Shown here piece after piece: positions 19,792 through 29,681 of a stretch of DNA of 33,174 bases. The notes under the pieces are model-generated. The model did no database searches, was not told the DNA's origin, and saw nothing but the letters and a program-made list of their open reading frames with translations. The DNA comes from Acaryochloridaceae cyanobacterium RU_4_10 (GTDB lineage: Bacteria; Cyanobacteriota; Cyanobacteriia; Thermosynechococcales; Thermosynechococcaceae): positions 1-33,174 of the forward strand of contig JAAURS010000008.1 in assembly GCA_012032135.1 (NCBI GenBank). The letters are read 5' to 3'. The translations under genes were made by a program, and so were the position numbers. The stretch's first letter is position 1. Each line of letters starts with the position of its first letter.

Positions 19792-22556
19792 CCCAATCGC
19801 AGGTGGCTACCGACATGAACAAATCACCAAGAGCCAGAATACTCATTATCTCAATCGGTTTAGCTGGGTTGATTTTTTCAAAGAGCTTGGTTCATCTACT
19901 GACGGAATCTTGGTGGTTTGATGCGGTTGGGTTTGCGGAAGTCTTTTGGACAAAGTTAACTTGGCAGGTTCTGCTTGGGCTGTTTACGGGTTTAATTTAT
20001 CTCTTTTGGCTGTGGGGCAATTACCGCCTCGCAGTTCGGTTGACCCGCCATCGCCCCGTTAGTGCTTTTGTCGGGACCGATATCGAACCCTATGCGGATC
20101 GGTTTGTCCATTTTCTCGCGATCGTCGCAAGTATCTGCATTGCTTTATTAGCCGCAAATATCACTGCCGCCAACTGGGATGGTGTTTTGAAATACATTCA
20201 GCTCAGCCCTTTTGGCGATCGCGACCCCATTTTTCGGAAAGACATTAGCCTTTGGGTATTTCAACTGCCATTTTTAGAAGGCGTGAGGTCGTGGCTATTA
20301 GGATTGGCGATCGCAGGGTTAGCACTATCCCTTAGCATTTATAGCGTTAAGGGTCACTTTGCAGCAGACTCCGAGCGACGGGTGGGCGATCTCGCTATCA
20401 AAACGCACCTGAGCGTCCTTTTAAGCGGGCTCGTATTGCTGCTAGGTTGGGGATTTTGGTTGGAACGCTATCGTTTGCTCTACGCCCCGGACGGATTGGT
20501 CTTTGGGGCTGGGTATACCGATGTCCATGCGCGGCTGTTGGCACTGAGCGTCCTGAGTCTTTTATCCGTCGGCGTTGCCATTAGCTTGCTGGTGTCAGCC
20601 CGTCGGCACGGATGGGGGATTCCGATTCAGGGTGCAGGGCTTTTTGCGATCGCCTTTTTGGGGCTCAATGTTCTGTACCCTTGGGCAATGCAGCAGTTTA
20701 TCGTTGCACCTAACGAACTTGCCAAGGAAAAGCCGTACTTGGCCCACAATATCCAGCTCACTCAGAAAGCCTACCACCTTAACGACGTTCAGCAGCAGAA
20801 CTTCGCCGCCGAACACCAATTGGATCGCCCTGCCTTACAGGCTAACGAACCCACCATCCGCAATATTCGGCTATGGGATTATCGCCCGTTACTGAGTACC
20901 TACCGTCAGCTTCAGGAAATCCGGCTGTACTATAAATTCACCCACATCGATGTGGATCGATACAAGCTGAATGACAATTACCAACAGGTCATGCTGGCGG
21001 CGCGGGAACTGGTCTTTTCCCAAATCCCCCAAGCCGCGCAAACTTGGGTAAACGAGCGTCTGAAATACACTCACGGATATGGTCTTGCCATGAGTCCCGT
21101 GAATCGAATGACTTCGGACGGGTTGCCCGAACTGTTGATTAAAGATATTCCGCCCCAGTCCCCTCCCGATCTCAAGATTCAACAACCCGCCCTCTACTAC
21201 GGCGAAGAAACCGATCGCTACATTTTACAGGAGCCACCACCGACGAGTTTGACTATCCGCTCGGCAACGACAATGCCTTTACCCGTTACAGCGGTCGAGG
21301 AGGAGTCCCAATTTCTTCCCTAGGACGGCGTTTAGCCTATGCCTACGATTTAGGAAGTCTGCAACTTCTGATCTCAGACTATTTAAATAACAACACCAAA
21401 ATTCACTACTACCGTCAAATTCAAGCGCGGGTGAGACACATTGCGCCTTTTTGCACTTCGATAGCGATCCCTATCTGGTTGTCATTAACGGTCGTTTGCA
21501 ATGGATTTTGGATGCCTATACGGTCAGCGATCGCTATCCCTTCTCCGAGCCCGTCATCCAGAGTCCAGAATCATCAACGCTGTTGAAGGAAAGCAAGATT
21601 GCAGATCTTGTCGGTGACCACTTAAACTACATTCGTAACTCAGTCAAGGTTGTGGTCGATGCCTACGACGGGATGCCGAAGTTTTATGCCGTAGATGAAA
21701 CTGACCCTATTTTGAACACCTATCGCAAAATTTTTCCAAACCTCTTTGCACCTAAAGCTAGCATCCCGCCCGAGGTCAAAGCGCATTTCCGGTATCCGCA
21801 AGACCTTTTCAAAATCCAGGCCCAGATGTACTTGGCCTACCATATGAGCAACCCGGAAGAGTTTTACAACCAGGAAGATCTCTGGCATTTCCCCATTCAG
21901 ACCTACGAAGGCAATCAAGTTGTCATGCAGCCCTATTACACCATTATGCGGTTGCCCAGTGCCCCTCAAGCAGAGTTTGTCTTGATTTTGCCCTTTACGC
22001 CTACCAACAAAGACAACATGATTGCTTGGATGGCGGCGCGCTCCAATGGCAAGGATTACGGTAAATTGCTGCTGTATGAATTTCCGAAGCAAAAGCTGAT
22101 TTACGGTCCCCGTCAAATCGAGCTAAAATCGATCAAGAGCCGCAAATTTCTCAACGGTTCACCCTCTGGAATCAATCTGGGTCTAAGGTCATTCGCGGCG
22201 ACTTGCTGGTCATTCCCATCGAGCAATCCTTGCTTTACGTCGAACCCGTCTATCTGCGGGCAGAACAGGGCGAGCTGCCTGAACTCAAACGCGCGATCGT
22301 GGCTTACAACAAGGACGTTGTCATGGCAGAAACTCTAGATGCTGCGTTGAATGAAATCTTTGGCAACGCTCAACCTCCCAAACCAGCCCTTGGGGTACCC
22401 GTCGAACAGTTCGCAACCCAATCCAAACAAGCGCTAGAAACCCAAACGAAAGCGGAAGCTGCCGCTCGTCAAGGAAACTGGGCCGACTACGGACGTTTTC
22501 AACAAGAGTTGCGCGATATTTTACAGAAGCTAAACCAAGAGAGACGAAAGAACTAA
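19788..22556 (+). CDS. UPF0182 family (COG1615) membrane protein; three 1-nt frameshifts
   Basis: N-terminal multi-TM region; PALYYGEETDRYI, FDYPLGNDNAFTRYSGRGGVPISSLGRRLAYA, HFDSDPYLVVINGRLQWILDAYTVSDRYP, LLVIPIEQSLLYVEPVYL. One extra base at each of 21228, 21448-21452 and 22122 gives a continuous 923-aa ORF. Confidence 0.92.
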
Positions 22557-23014
22557 CTCATTAGCGGCGATCCTGATGCTTGTCCCCGATCCCAAGATGG
22601 GACGTTAGGCGACTCTACCGCTGTTCACGCCAGCCAAGTTGCAAGTGCCCAAAATCCGACAAGGGACAAAAAACAATGAACCATAATTTCCAGGTTTCCA
22701 TATGTTCTACCTCTTTTACCCTACCTAAACTATAACCAAAGTCATGCGTGTGTGGAGAGGCATTGCGATCGCGCTTAGAACAAACCCAGCCTTCTTCCGA
22801 ACTCTCCCACTGCCTGAGTACAGACCATCTCCAAAGCAAACCAAAATTTTTGCAGCACATCTCCAACCCAACCAGCTCATCGATTTCCATGAAGAGGCTC
22901 GAAACTGTTGCTACTATTCCTATGTTGCAGAGGAGCCACCAGCGATCGTTTGCCCAATGCGACCAAGTTTTAGCTAGAAACGATTTGTTCTGAATGTGAG
23001 AGTCCCTTGATATC

Positions 23015-23046
23015 CTCACAAGATCCACATCTTAATCACTTAGGTT
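23015..23046 (+). promoter_or_regulatory. tandem-repeat operator M8: CTCACAAGATC CACATCTTAAT CACT TAGGTT
   Basis: Two 11-bp repeats plus TAnnnT, upstream of the DUF1816 gene. Confidence 0.6.
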
Positions 23047-23118
23047 GAAACATGAACTAGTTGAAGCCTTTTCTTTCAGCCGCATCGAAGCAATTTAATT
23101 TGAACGGGAATTTTGAAC

Positions 23119-23448
23119 GTGATTTTATCTACAGCATTTTCAAAACATCATCATGATGCCAAGACGTCAGAATTACGTTGGTGGCTTGAAGTGAGGACCA
23201 TCAATCCTATCTGCATCTACTTTTTTGGACCCTTCGAAAATCAATCAGAAGCCGAATCCTCTCAAGAAGGCTTTTTCCAAGACTTAGAAAGCGAAAATGC
23301 ATGGGTCCTTTACTCTGACATTAAGCTGTACAATCCCCATCGACTGACCATTGATGCCAATGAGTTGCTCCTTGACGATCTTGATGATTTAAAGTTCTTC
23401 CAGAACGATGCTCTTCCAGATTCGACAGAGATCGATGGATTTACTTAG
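23119..23448 (+). CDS. DUF1816 family protein
   Basis: RWWLEVRTINPICIYFFGPFENQSEAESSQEGFFQDLESE is characteristic; probable GTG start 23119 (ORF track 23113). Confidence 0.75.
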   Translation: MILSTAFSKHHHDAKTSELRWWLEVRTINPICIYFFGPFENQSEAESSQEGFFQDLESENAWVLYSDIKLYNPHRLTIDANELLLDDLDDLKFFQNDALPDSTEIDGFT

Positions 23449-23866
23449 GCGAATTGGGTTTAACGGTTGCAGGCTGTTCCCCCTGCCAGAAAATAAGAGG
23501 AATACTAAAAGCGCCCAAGGCTAAAACTAGACCTGTCATAAACCACATCAAGAAACGTTTGGGTTGATAATCCTGGCGTTCGATTTGCTGAAAGACCTGG
23601 TTAAATCGCCAGGTTGCTAAGAGCATGGTTAGAACTCCAGCAATCGCTAAGCCCATGCCAAAGTTTTCCGAATTAAACAGAGGATGGACGATCGGGAGCT
23701 GGTTGGTCAAGACATAGTGGATTTGTCGGGTGAATAACCCAAAACGGGCGATCGCGAACCCAAACCCAATCAAGGCAAGTGCTGTCCGCAACCAGGCGAG
23801 GAAGGTGCGCTCATTGGCCTGATGATCGCGTTGGCGGTTAGGGTCGGCGTTTTTCTGAGACATCAA
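23441..23866 (-). CDS. DUF202 (YidH-like) membrane protein
   Basis: ANERTFLAWLRTALALIGFGFAIARFGLF motif and later TM segments. Confidence 0.92.
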   Translation of the reverse strand: MMSQKNADPNRQRDHQANERTFLAWLRTALALIGFGFAIARFGLFTRQIHYVLTNQLPIVHPLFNSENFGMGLAIAGVLTMLLATWRFNQVFQQIERQDYQPKRFLMWFMTGLVLALGAFSIPLIFWQGEQPATVKPNSPK

Positions 23867-23933
23867 TTGGGTTTCCGGTCAATGTTATTCGATCGCTCTA
23901 TCGTTTTAATCCTACACGGAGACTTTGCAGAAA

Positions 23934-24326
23934 CTAGGATGATGTCAAATGCTCAATCGTCGACTTAAGCTTGGCCCGAACCTGCTCTGCTACATCCTTT
24001 AAAGCGGGATTTGCAATAGCCTGCATGGATGCAACTGGGTCCACCGCTGACACCTCCACACTGTCTGCCCTCTCTTGCACAATCACGTTACAAGGCAACA
24101 TCGTCCCAATCTTGTCTTCGACTTGCAGGGCCTGATACGCAGATGTAGGATGACAGGCACCCAAAATTTTGTAGCGTGGCATGTCTGCATTAAGCTTCTT
24201 TTTCAGGGTAGCTTGGACATCAATTTCACTCAGGACACCAAATCCTTCCTCTTGTAGTCCAGTTGTAACTTTAGAGACCGCGTCATCAAACGCCACATTT
24301 AAAACTTTGCTGAAGTAATAGCTCAT
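23934..24326 (-). CDS. DUF302 family protein
   Basis: GFGVLSEIDVQATLKKKLNADMPRYKILGACHPTSAYQALQVEDKIGTMLPCNVIVQE. Confidence 0.92.
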   Translation of the reverse strand: MSYYFSKVLNVAFDDAVSKVTTGLQEEGFGVLSEIDVQATLKKKLNADMPRYKILGACHPTSAYQALQVEDKIGTMLPCNVIVQERADSVEVSAVDPVASMQAIANPALKDVAEQVRAKLKSTIEHLTSS

Positions 24327-24494
24327 GGTCGATCGTACCTCCTAAGAGCAGAAAGATCTGACTTATTGATATTTTCTACTGTATCCCTATTCTCAAAAGT
24401 TTCTTTCCCCATTAAGCTGCCATCACCTCTTCCTTAAGAGGGATTGACACTCTGCCAGGGTTTGAAAGTATTTTGTAATACTAACTATCTACTC

Positions 24495-24526
24495 ACACTA
24501 AGCCAACAATGTGAGGAACTTATGAG
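24495..24526 (-). promoter_or_regulatory. tandem-repeat operator M9: CTCATAAGTTC CTCACATTGTT GGCT TAGTGT (minus strand)
   Basis: Two 11-bp repeats plus TAnnnT, oriented toward the DUF302 gene. Confidence 0.6.
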
Positions 24527-24599
24527 ATATCTATCTTTATTGATTTTATTGGAGAAAAAACGTAAAAAACTGAGATTCTCTTTAAGCTAAAATGCTTTC

Positions 24600-24631
24600 T
24601 TCACAAAATCCCCACCTTATTCCTTTACGTT
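24600..24631 (+). promoter_or_regulatory. tandem-repeat operator M10: TTCACAAAATC CCCACCTTATT CCTT TACGTT
   Basis: Two 11-bp repeats plus TAnnnT, upstream of the flippase-like gene. Confidence 0.55.
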
Positions 24632-24747
24632 AGAAGGTGAACCCACTGAGCAGCAAGATGTTGCACTCATTGATTCCATAGCAATTCTTCTAAAGACTTT
24701 CACAATATAAACTTCTTGATTCATCTGCTAACCATTAAACCGGCCCT

Positions 24748-25652
24748 ATGATGGGAGTTATAAATAGTATGAAGTGTTTTTTTCAAAACTTTATGAGCTG
24801 GGGCATTTTAGGTGCGACAGGCATTTTCATTGCAAAAACACTTTACGACCATTGGCCTGAAGTCCAAACATTGCAATTCCAACCGCTGGCTGGTGTTTCC
24901 TTGAGCTTTGCGATCGCCATTGCTATAGCAACCCAACTCTGGTCAGCTATTCTTTGGGGCTGGATTCTGGCGCTCCTTCACAATCCCGTTCCAAAACGGT
25001 GGGCCATTGTGACATGCCTGAAGAATGCACCCGCAAAATACGTACCGGGAAGCATTTGGCATCTATACGGTCGAGTTGTGGCAGCACAAGATCGGGGGAT
25101 CGGGTTAGAATTTGCAACCCTCAGCGTTATGCTGGAACCTTTGTTTATTATTGCTGGGGCATTAGGGTTGGCACTCTGGTATCGGGCCACTTCAGTTCCG
25201 CTCATCCTTGCGCTTGCAGGAATTCTGATTGTAGTTCACCCTATTGTCTTTAACAGGCTCTGGAAGGGGTGGAGACGGCTGCGTCGGAAAAAACATCTGG
25301 AGCAACGCTTGCCGAATACCCTATTTCAATTTTGATGGGGACCCTCTGGTTTATGGGATTGCGAAGTATTACGTTTCTTTGTGTAGTATTCGCCTTTACA
25401 CCCATAACCTCGGAAGTTTATAAACCTTTGATGAGCGGTTTTGGGTTTGCCTGGTTGCTCAGTTTGGTACTTCCTGTTCCCGGCGGTTTGGGTGTGTTTG
25501 AAGCTTCCGCACTTCAAGTGTTGGATTCCTATTTATCTCCTGCAACATTGTTGGGTGCCGTTTGTATGTATAGATTGGTCACGCTCTGTGCGGAACTGGT
25601 GAGTGCGATCGCAGCTTATTTTGTGCCGGAAGATCCCTTGGTTTTGTCTTAG
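24748..25652 (+). CDS. lysylphosphatidylglycerol synthase TM region / UPF0104-like integral membrane protein; 1-nt frameshift at A6 25288-25293
   Basis: Multi-TM; KYVPGSIWHLYGRV and LPVPGGLGVFEASALQVL are typical. One extra A gives RLRRKKTSGATLAEYPISILMGT and a 301-aa ORF. Confidence 0.8.
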
Positions 25653-25690
25653 GGAAGCGATCGGGATCGAACTCTAGCAAGGTGAATATC

Positions 25691-26047
25691 ATGAAGCCAA
25701 CTATCGAGTTTTTTAACGGAATTCCTGAAGAATTAAGCGATGTAAGCTTACGAAAGTATCGCGACACAGGCGATAAAATTGTCCTCATGAAGTTTCAATC
25801 ACTTCGCTGCATGGAGCAATTTAAAAGTTTTACCAAATCCTCGTCTAACATCATTCATCTCAAAGATGAAGAAGGAGAAATTACGATTGCGCCTTCTGCG
25901 ACGCGTTTGTTATTTGGCGGTCCAGAAGGCGACGATATGAAGGGAGTAGAAGTTGAATTTGAGATCCATCAGAGCGATCATTTGGAGCGCTTTATGCGTT
26001 TTATGGATCGTTACGCGCAAGCCAATAACATGGCCTATGGCACATAA
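25691..26047 (+). CDS. photosystem II Psb28-like protein
   Basis: IEFFNGIPEELSDVSLRKYRDTGDKIVLMKF ... HLERFMRFMDRYAQANNMAYG matches the Psb28 family pattern. Confidence 0.85.
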   Translation: MKPTIEFFNGIPEELSDVSLRKYRDTGDKIVLMKFQSLRCMEQFKSFTKSSSNIIHLKDEEGEITIAPSATRLLFGGPEGDDMKGVEVEFEIHQSDHLERFMRFMDRYAQANNMAYGT

Positions 26048-26115
26048 ACAAAGGGGGCTAGACATTGGTCAGTAGCTTCTGCATAGCTATTTCTGAACGG
26101 CTAGAGTGTCCCACT

Positions 26116-26598
26116 CTAAAGCTTGTAGCCAATCTGCCGCAGGAATTGCTGGCGCGCAACGATATCCTCAGATCCCTCCATCCCCTTGGGTGAAAAGCCA
26201 TCTATGACTCCTAAAATCCCTCGACCTTGTTGAGTTTCTGCTAAAACAACTTCAATAGGGTTAGCGGTCGCGCAATAGATCGTACAAACTTCTGGACAAT
26301 GTTTGAGGTTATTGAGGCAGTTGATGGGATAGGCTTCTTGCAGTAAAATGACAAAACTATGGCCTGCTGAGATTGTCTGAGCGTTACGGGTTGCTACAGC
26401 TTGCAAGGTTGGATCGTTTCCGGCAGTACGGATGAGGCATGGACCCGATGCTTCGCAAAATGCCAAACCAAACTTTATCTGGGGAGCAGTTCCCACCAAA
26501 ATCTCATATAGGTCTTCGACAGTCTTAATGAAGTGAGCCTGACCGAGAATCAGGTTACTTCCCTCAGGAAGCTCTAGAGCTACTGTTTTGAGTTCCAT
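26116..26598 (-). CDS. adenosine-specific kinase family protein
   Basis: MELKTVALELPEGSNLILGQAHFIKTVEDLYEIL ... GLAFCEASGPCLIRTAGND ... TIYCATANPIEVVLAET ... GRGILGVIDGFSPKG. Confidence 0.85.
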   Translation of the reverse strand: MELKTVALELPEGSNLILGQAHFIKTVEDLYEILVGTAPQIKFGLAFCEASGPCLIRTAGNDPTLQAVATRNAQTISAGHSFVILLQEAYPINCLNNLKHCPEVCTIYCATANPIEVVLAETQQGRGILGVIDGFSPKGMEGSEDIVARQQFLRQIGYKL

Positions 26599-26722
26599 AT
26601 AGGGGCTCCTCATGGGCTGAATCTAAATCGATCCTAGCAAGCTCAATACTCTTTTAATACTTTATCTGACACGGAATTTTAAATGAATGGTAGATTCAGT
26701 ACATAGAACTCAAATGAATACT

Positions 26723-27015
26723 ATGTCTAAAGAAAACTTTATTAAGTTCTTTGAAAAATCATCGCGAGATCGAGGTCTTAATGAAAAGCTGAAAACCATT
26801 TCAGTTCCCGACCAACTCGTCGAGCTGGGGAAAACAGAAGGATTTGATTTTCTGTCGAGCAGATTGATGATGCCATTGACGCTCTAAAGCACAAACCTGG
26901 ATTTTTTGGAGGAATTGTAGAGGCTTTTGTCGAAATCTTTAGCCCCAATCACGATGACGAACCTCCTTCAATCGGGGTACAACCTTTCAGTGGCGAACCT
27001 TACCACGAGAATTAA
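26723..27015 (+). CDS. Nif11-domain small protein; 1-nt frameshift in the T-run near 26850
   Basis: MSKENFIKFFEKSSRDRGLNEKLKTISVPDQLVELGKTEGFDF then (next frame) SVEQIDDAIDALKHKPGFFGGIVEAFVEIFSPNHDDEPPSIGVQPFSGEPYHEN*; one extra T gives a 97-aa ORF. Confidence 0.78.
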
Positions 27016-27068
27016 TGTTCTTCTCGCAAACCTTCCCAACTGCTATCACAAAGGGAGGTGCTCTGGCT

Positions 27069-27175
27069 GGGGAGTCGGTATATGCTTTCCCGATATCCTA
27101 TGCGTGGGTAAATTCTCCCTGCAAGCCCTTACCGACTCCCATCGATCTCAGACGCGGCGATCGAGTCGGTAAGGG
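27069..27175. repeat. repeat element with three mutually complementary arms (AGTCGGTA / TACCGACT)
   Basis: Arms GGGAGTCGGTA 27070-27080, CCCTTACCGACTCCC 27126-27140, GAGTCGGTAAGGG 27163-27175; the 27126-27138 / 27163-27175 pair is a perfect 13-bp inverted repeat. Confidence 0.75.
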
Positions 27176-27513
27176 TGAATGGAACCACATCATTAAAGCT
27201 AATGCATTTTGAGCGCCTTCCCATAGTTTGCTATAGGAAGCTTCTTTGATTTTCAGTTCATCTTTAAGCAATACTTTCACGGGGTGAAGGATTGCGATCC
27301 CAGTCGCTCCTCCCAATACCTTTGCATCAGGAGAACCTGCTTGCGCGATCGCCTCATGGGTAAGAGATGGATCGGATTGAAGTAAGTGTCGTTCGAGAGG
27401 AATGGTTGTTCCTTTGGGTACGGCATTAGATTCCGAATCGACCCACGGATCTCCAAGGTCAGGTTGAGCCTTGGGAACTAAGTTTTTTGAGGATGAAAAG
27501 GTTTAGAAAACAT
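27098..27513 (-). CDS. hypothetical protein; 1-nt frameshift at T6 (about 27483-27488); 3' end runs into the repeat element
   Basis: MFSKPFHPQK start at 27513, then NLVPKAQPDLGDPWVDSESNAVPKGTTIPLERHLLQSDPSLTHEAIAQAGSPDAKVLGG...; one extra base gives a 138-aa ORF. Confidence 0.6.
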
Positions 27514-27696
27514 AACTTCCTCCCTTGCATGATTGGAGGCACCCTGGGTTCAGGCTTTAATCTCTGACCGAGCAACCTCCCCAACTTAATTATACAAGTC
27601 CCTTGAGCCTTAGACGAGGGCTATACCGATTCCCTTTACGCAATCCGATTGCGCGATCGCCAAGTATAATTGCAACATGTAGCAAGGAGAGCTGCT

Positions 27697-29649
27697 ATGC
27701 CTGTCAAAAAAGAGGACAGCTCCAAAACTCCAAAATCATTTCACTTTGGCAGCAGCCTGCTGACATTACTGACTGCTTTGATTTTATTTAATATCTTGTT
27801 TCCTCCCGGTTTGCGCCCGTCCCGGACCGAAGTTCTTTACAGCCAGTTTCGTCGAGAGGTAAGGGATGGAAAAGTGGCGAAGGTATTGGTGGGGCAAAAC
27901 CAGATTCAGTATATCCTCAAGTCTGACCTCCCTAACCCCTCAACAAACCAGCCCAAGGGCGAAACTCCCCAACCAGCTAAAGTCTATATCACCACACCAT
28001 TACCCAACGACCCGGAACTGTCCAAGTTTTTGGCCGATAGCAATGTGGACTTTGGTACTGCTCCACTCGATATAGGTAGCTTTTTTGTAACCCTCTTGGG
28101 ATGGATTATTCCACCGCTGCTCATCCTGGGCATTTGGATTTGGATTCTGAACCGTGCCCAGCAAGGAGGAGTTGCCGCCCTGACCGTTGGCAAAAGCAAG
28201 GCTCGAATTTATTCTGAGGGCCATACTGGAGTGACCTTTGCGGATGTTGCTGGAATTGATGAGGCAAAAGCAGAACTCCAGGAAATTATTGAGTTTCTCA
28301 AAAGTCCGGGAAAATATACCCGACTGGGAGCCAAGATCCCCAAAGGATTGCTTTTGGTAGGAGCGCCAGGTACTGGCAAAACCCTTCTGGCAAAGGCAGT
28401 TGCGGGTGAGGCCAGCGTTCCCTTTTTTAGTATTTCTGGGTCGGAATTTATCGAGCTGTTTGTGGGGGTAGGCGCAGCACGGGTACGAGATTTGTTTGAA
28501 CAGGCAAAGCAACAAGCTCCCTGCATTGTGTTTATCGACGAGCTGGATGCCCTGGGTAAATCCAGAGCGGGAGCGGGACCGATGATGGGAGCAAATGACG
28601 AACGGGAGCAGACTCTCAACCAGCTTTTAACTGAGCTGGATGGCTTTGAAGTCAATACTGGCGTGATTATTCTGGCAGCCACAAATCGCCCTGAAGTGCT
28701 AGATCCTGCCCTGTGTCGCCCCGGTCGTTTCGATCGGCAAGTGGTCATCGATCGTCCTGATAAGCGAGGGCGAGAAGCTATTCTCAGAGTGCATGTCCAC
28801 CCCATTAAATTGGCCCCTGATGCGGACCTAGAAGCGATCGCAGCTCGAACACCAGGGTTTGCGGGAGCAGATTTAGCCAATCTCGTTAACGAAGCTGCTT
28901 TGCTGGCGGGTCGTCAAGGCCAAGAAGCGGTGACGATGGCTAATTTTAATGAAGCGATCGAGCGCGTGATTGCGGGTCTGGAGAAAAAGTCTCGCGTGCT
29001 CAATGAGGTGGAAAAGAAAACCGTTGCTTATCATGAGGCAGGTCATGCCATTGTTGCAGCCTTAATGCCTGGAGCAGGCAAGGTTGAAAAGGTTTCCATT
29101 GTACCCAGAGGGGTCGGGGCGTTGGGTTATACGCTACAACTTCCTGAAGAAGATCGTTTCTTGATGGTAGAGGATGAAATTCGCGGTCGGCTGGCGACGC
29201 TTTTAGCAGGGCGTTCTTCAGAGGAAGTCGTTCTCGGGATGGTTTCAACTGGAGCCAGTGACGATATTCAAAAGGCAACGGATTTAGCGGAGCGAATGGT
29301 TACCCTGTACGGAATGAGTTCTAAGCTGGGACTGGTCGCGCTTGAGAAGGTGCAGCAGCAATTTCTGGATAGCTATCCCAATCCTCGTCGTTCTGTCAGT
29401 CCAAAGGTTGCGGAGTCGATCGATCGAGAGGTGAAAGAGATCTTAGAAGGAGCGCATCACCTGGCTTTGGATATCCTGAAGACCAATCGCGACCTATTAG
29501 AGCAAATGGCCCAGCACCTTCTACAGCATGAAATTATAGAAGGAGAACAACTGCACCGCTATTTGGAACGAGTGCAAGCACCCGAGGAATTGACAATCTG
29601 GTTGCGTACAGGTCAGCGATCTCCCGATTCAACGCGATCGTTCCAGTGA
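27697..29649 (+). CDS. ftsH: ATP-dependent zinc metalloprotease FtsH
   Basis: Walker A GAPGTGKTLLAKAVAGEA, Walker B CIVFIDELDALG, SRH region NRPEVLDPALCRPGRFDR, zinc site HEAGH; likely start ATG 27697 (ORF track 27670). Confidence 0.97.
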   Translation: MPVKKEDSSKTPKSFHFGSSLLTLLTALILFNILFPPGLRPSRTEVLYSQFRREVRDGKVAKVLVGQNQIQYILKSDLPNPSTNQPKGETPQPAKVYITTPLPNDPELSKFLADSNVDFGTAPLDIGSFFVTLLGWIIPPLLILGIWIWILNRAQQGGVAALTVGKSKARIYSEGHTGVTFADVAGIDEAKAELQEIIEFLKSPGKYTRLGAKIPKGLLLVGAPGTGKTLLAKAVAGEASVPFFSISGSEFIELFVGVGAARVRDLFEQAKQQAPCIVFIDELDALGKSRAGAGPMMGANDEREQTLNQLLTELDGFEVNTGVIILAATNRPEVLDPALCRPGRFDRQVVIDRPDKRGREAILRVHVHPIKLAPDADLEAIAARTPGFAGADLANLVNEAALLAGRQGQEAVTMANFNEAIERVIAGLEKKSRVLNEVEKKTVAYHEAGHAIVAALMPGAGKVEKVSIVPRGVGALGYTLQLPEEDRFLMVEDEIRGRLATLLAGRSSEEVVLGMVSTGASDDIQKATDLAERMVTLYGMSSKLGLVALEKVQQQFLDSYPNPRRSVSPKVAESIDREVKEILEGAHHLALDILKTNRDLLEQMAQHLLQHEIIEGEQLHRYLERVQAPEELTIWLRTGQRSPDSTRSFQ

Positions 29650-29681
29650 AAAACAGAGAGAATCCAGGATAGCAATGAGGC

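Noticed and set aside
26627-26680. AATACTCTTTT/AATACTTTATC 11-bp repeat before Nif11
   Set aside because: 11-bp phased but half-site sequence differs from the M1-M10 consensus; too A/T-rich to distinguish from chance.
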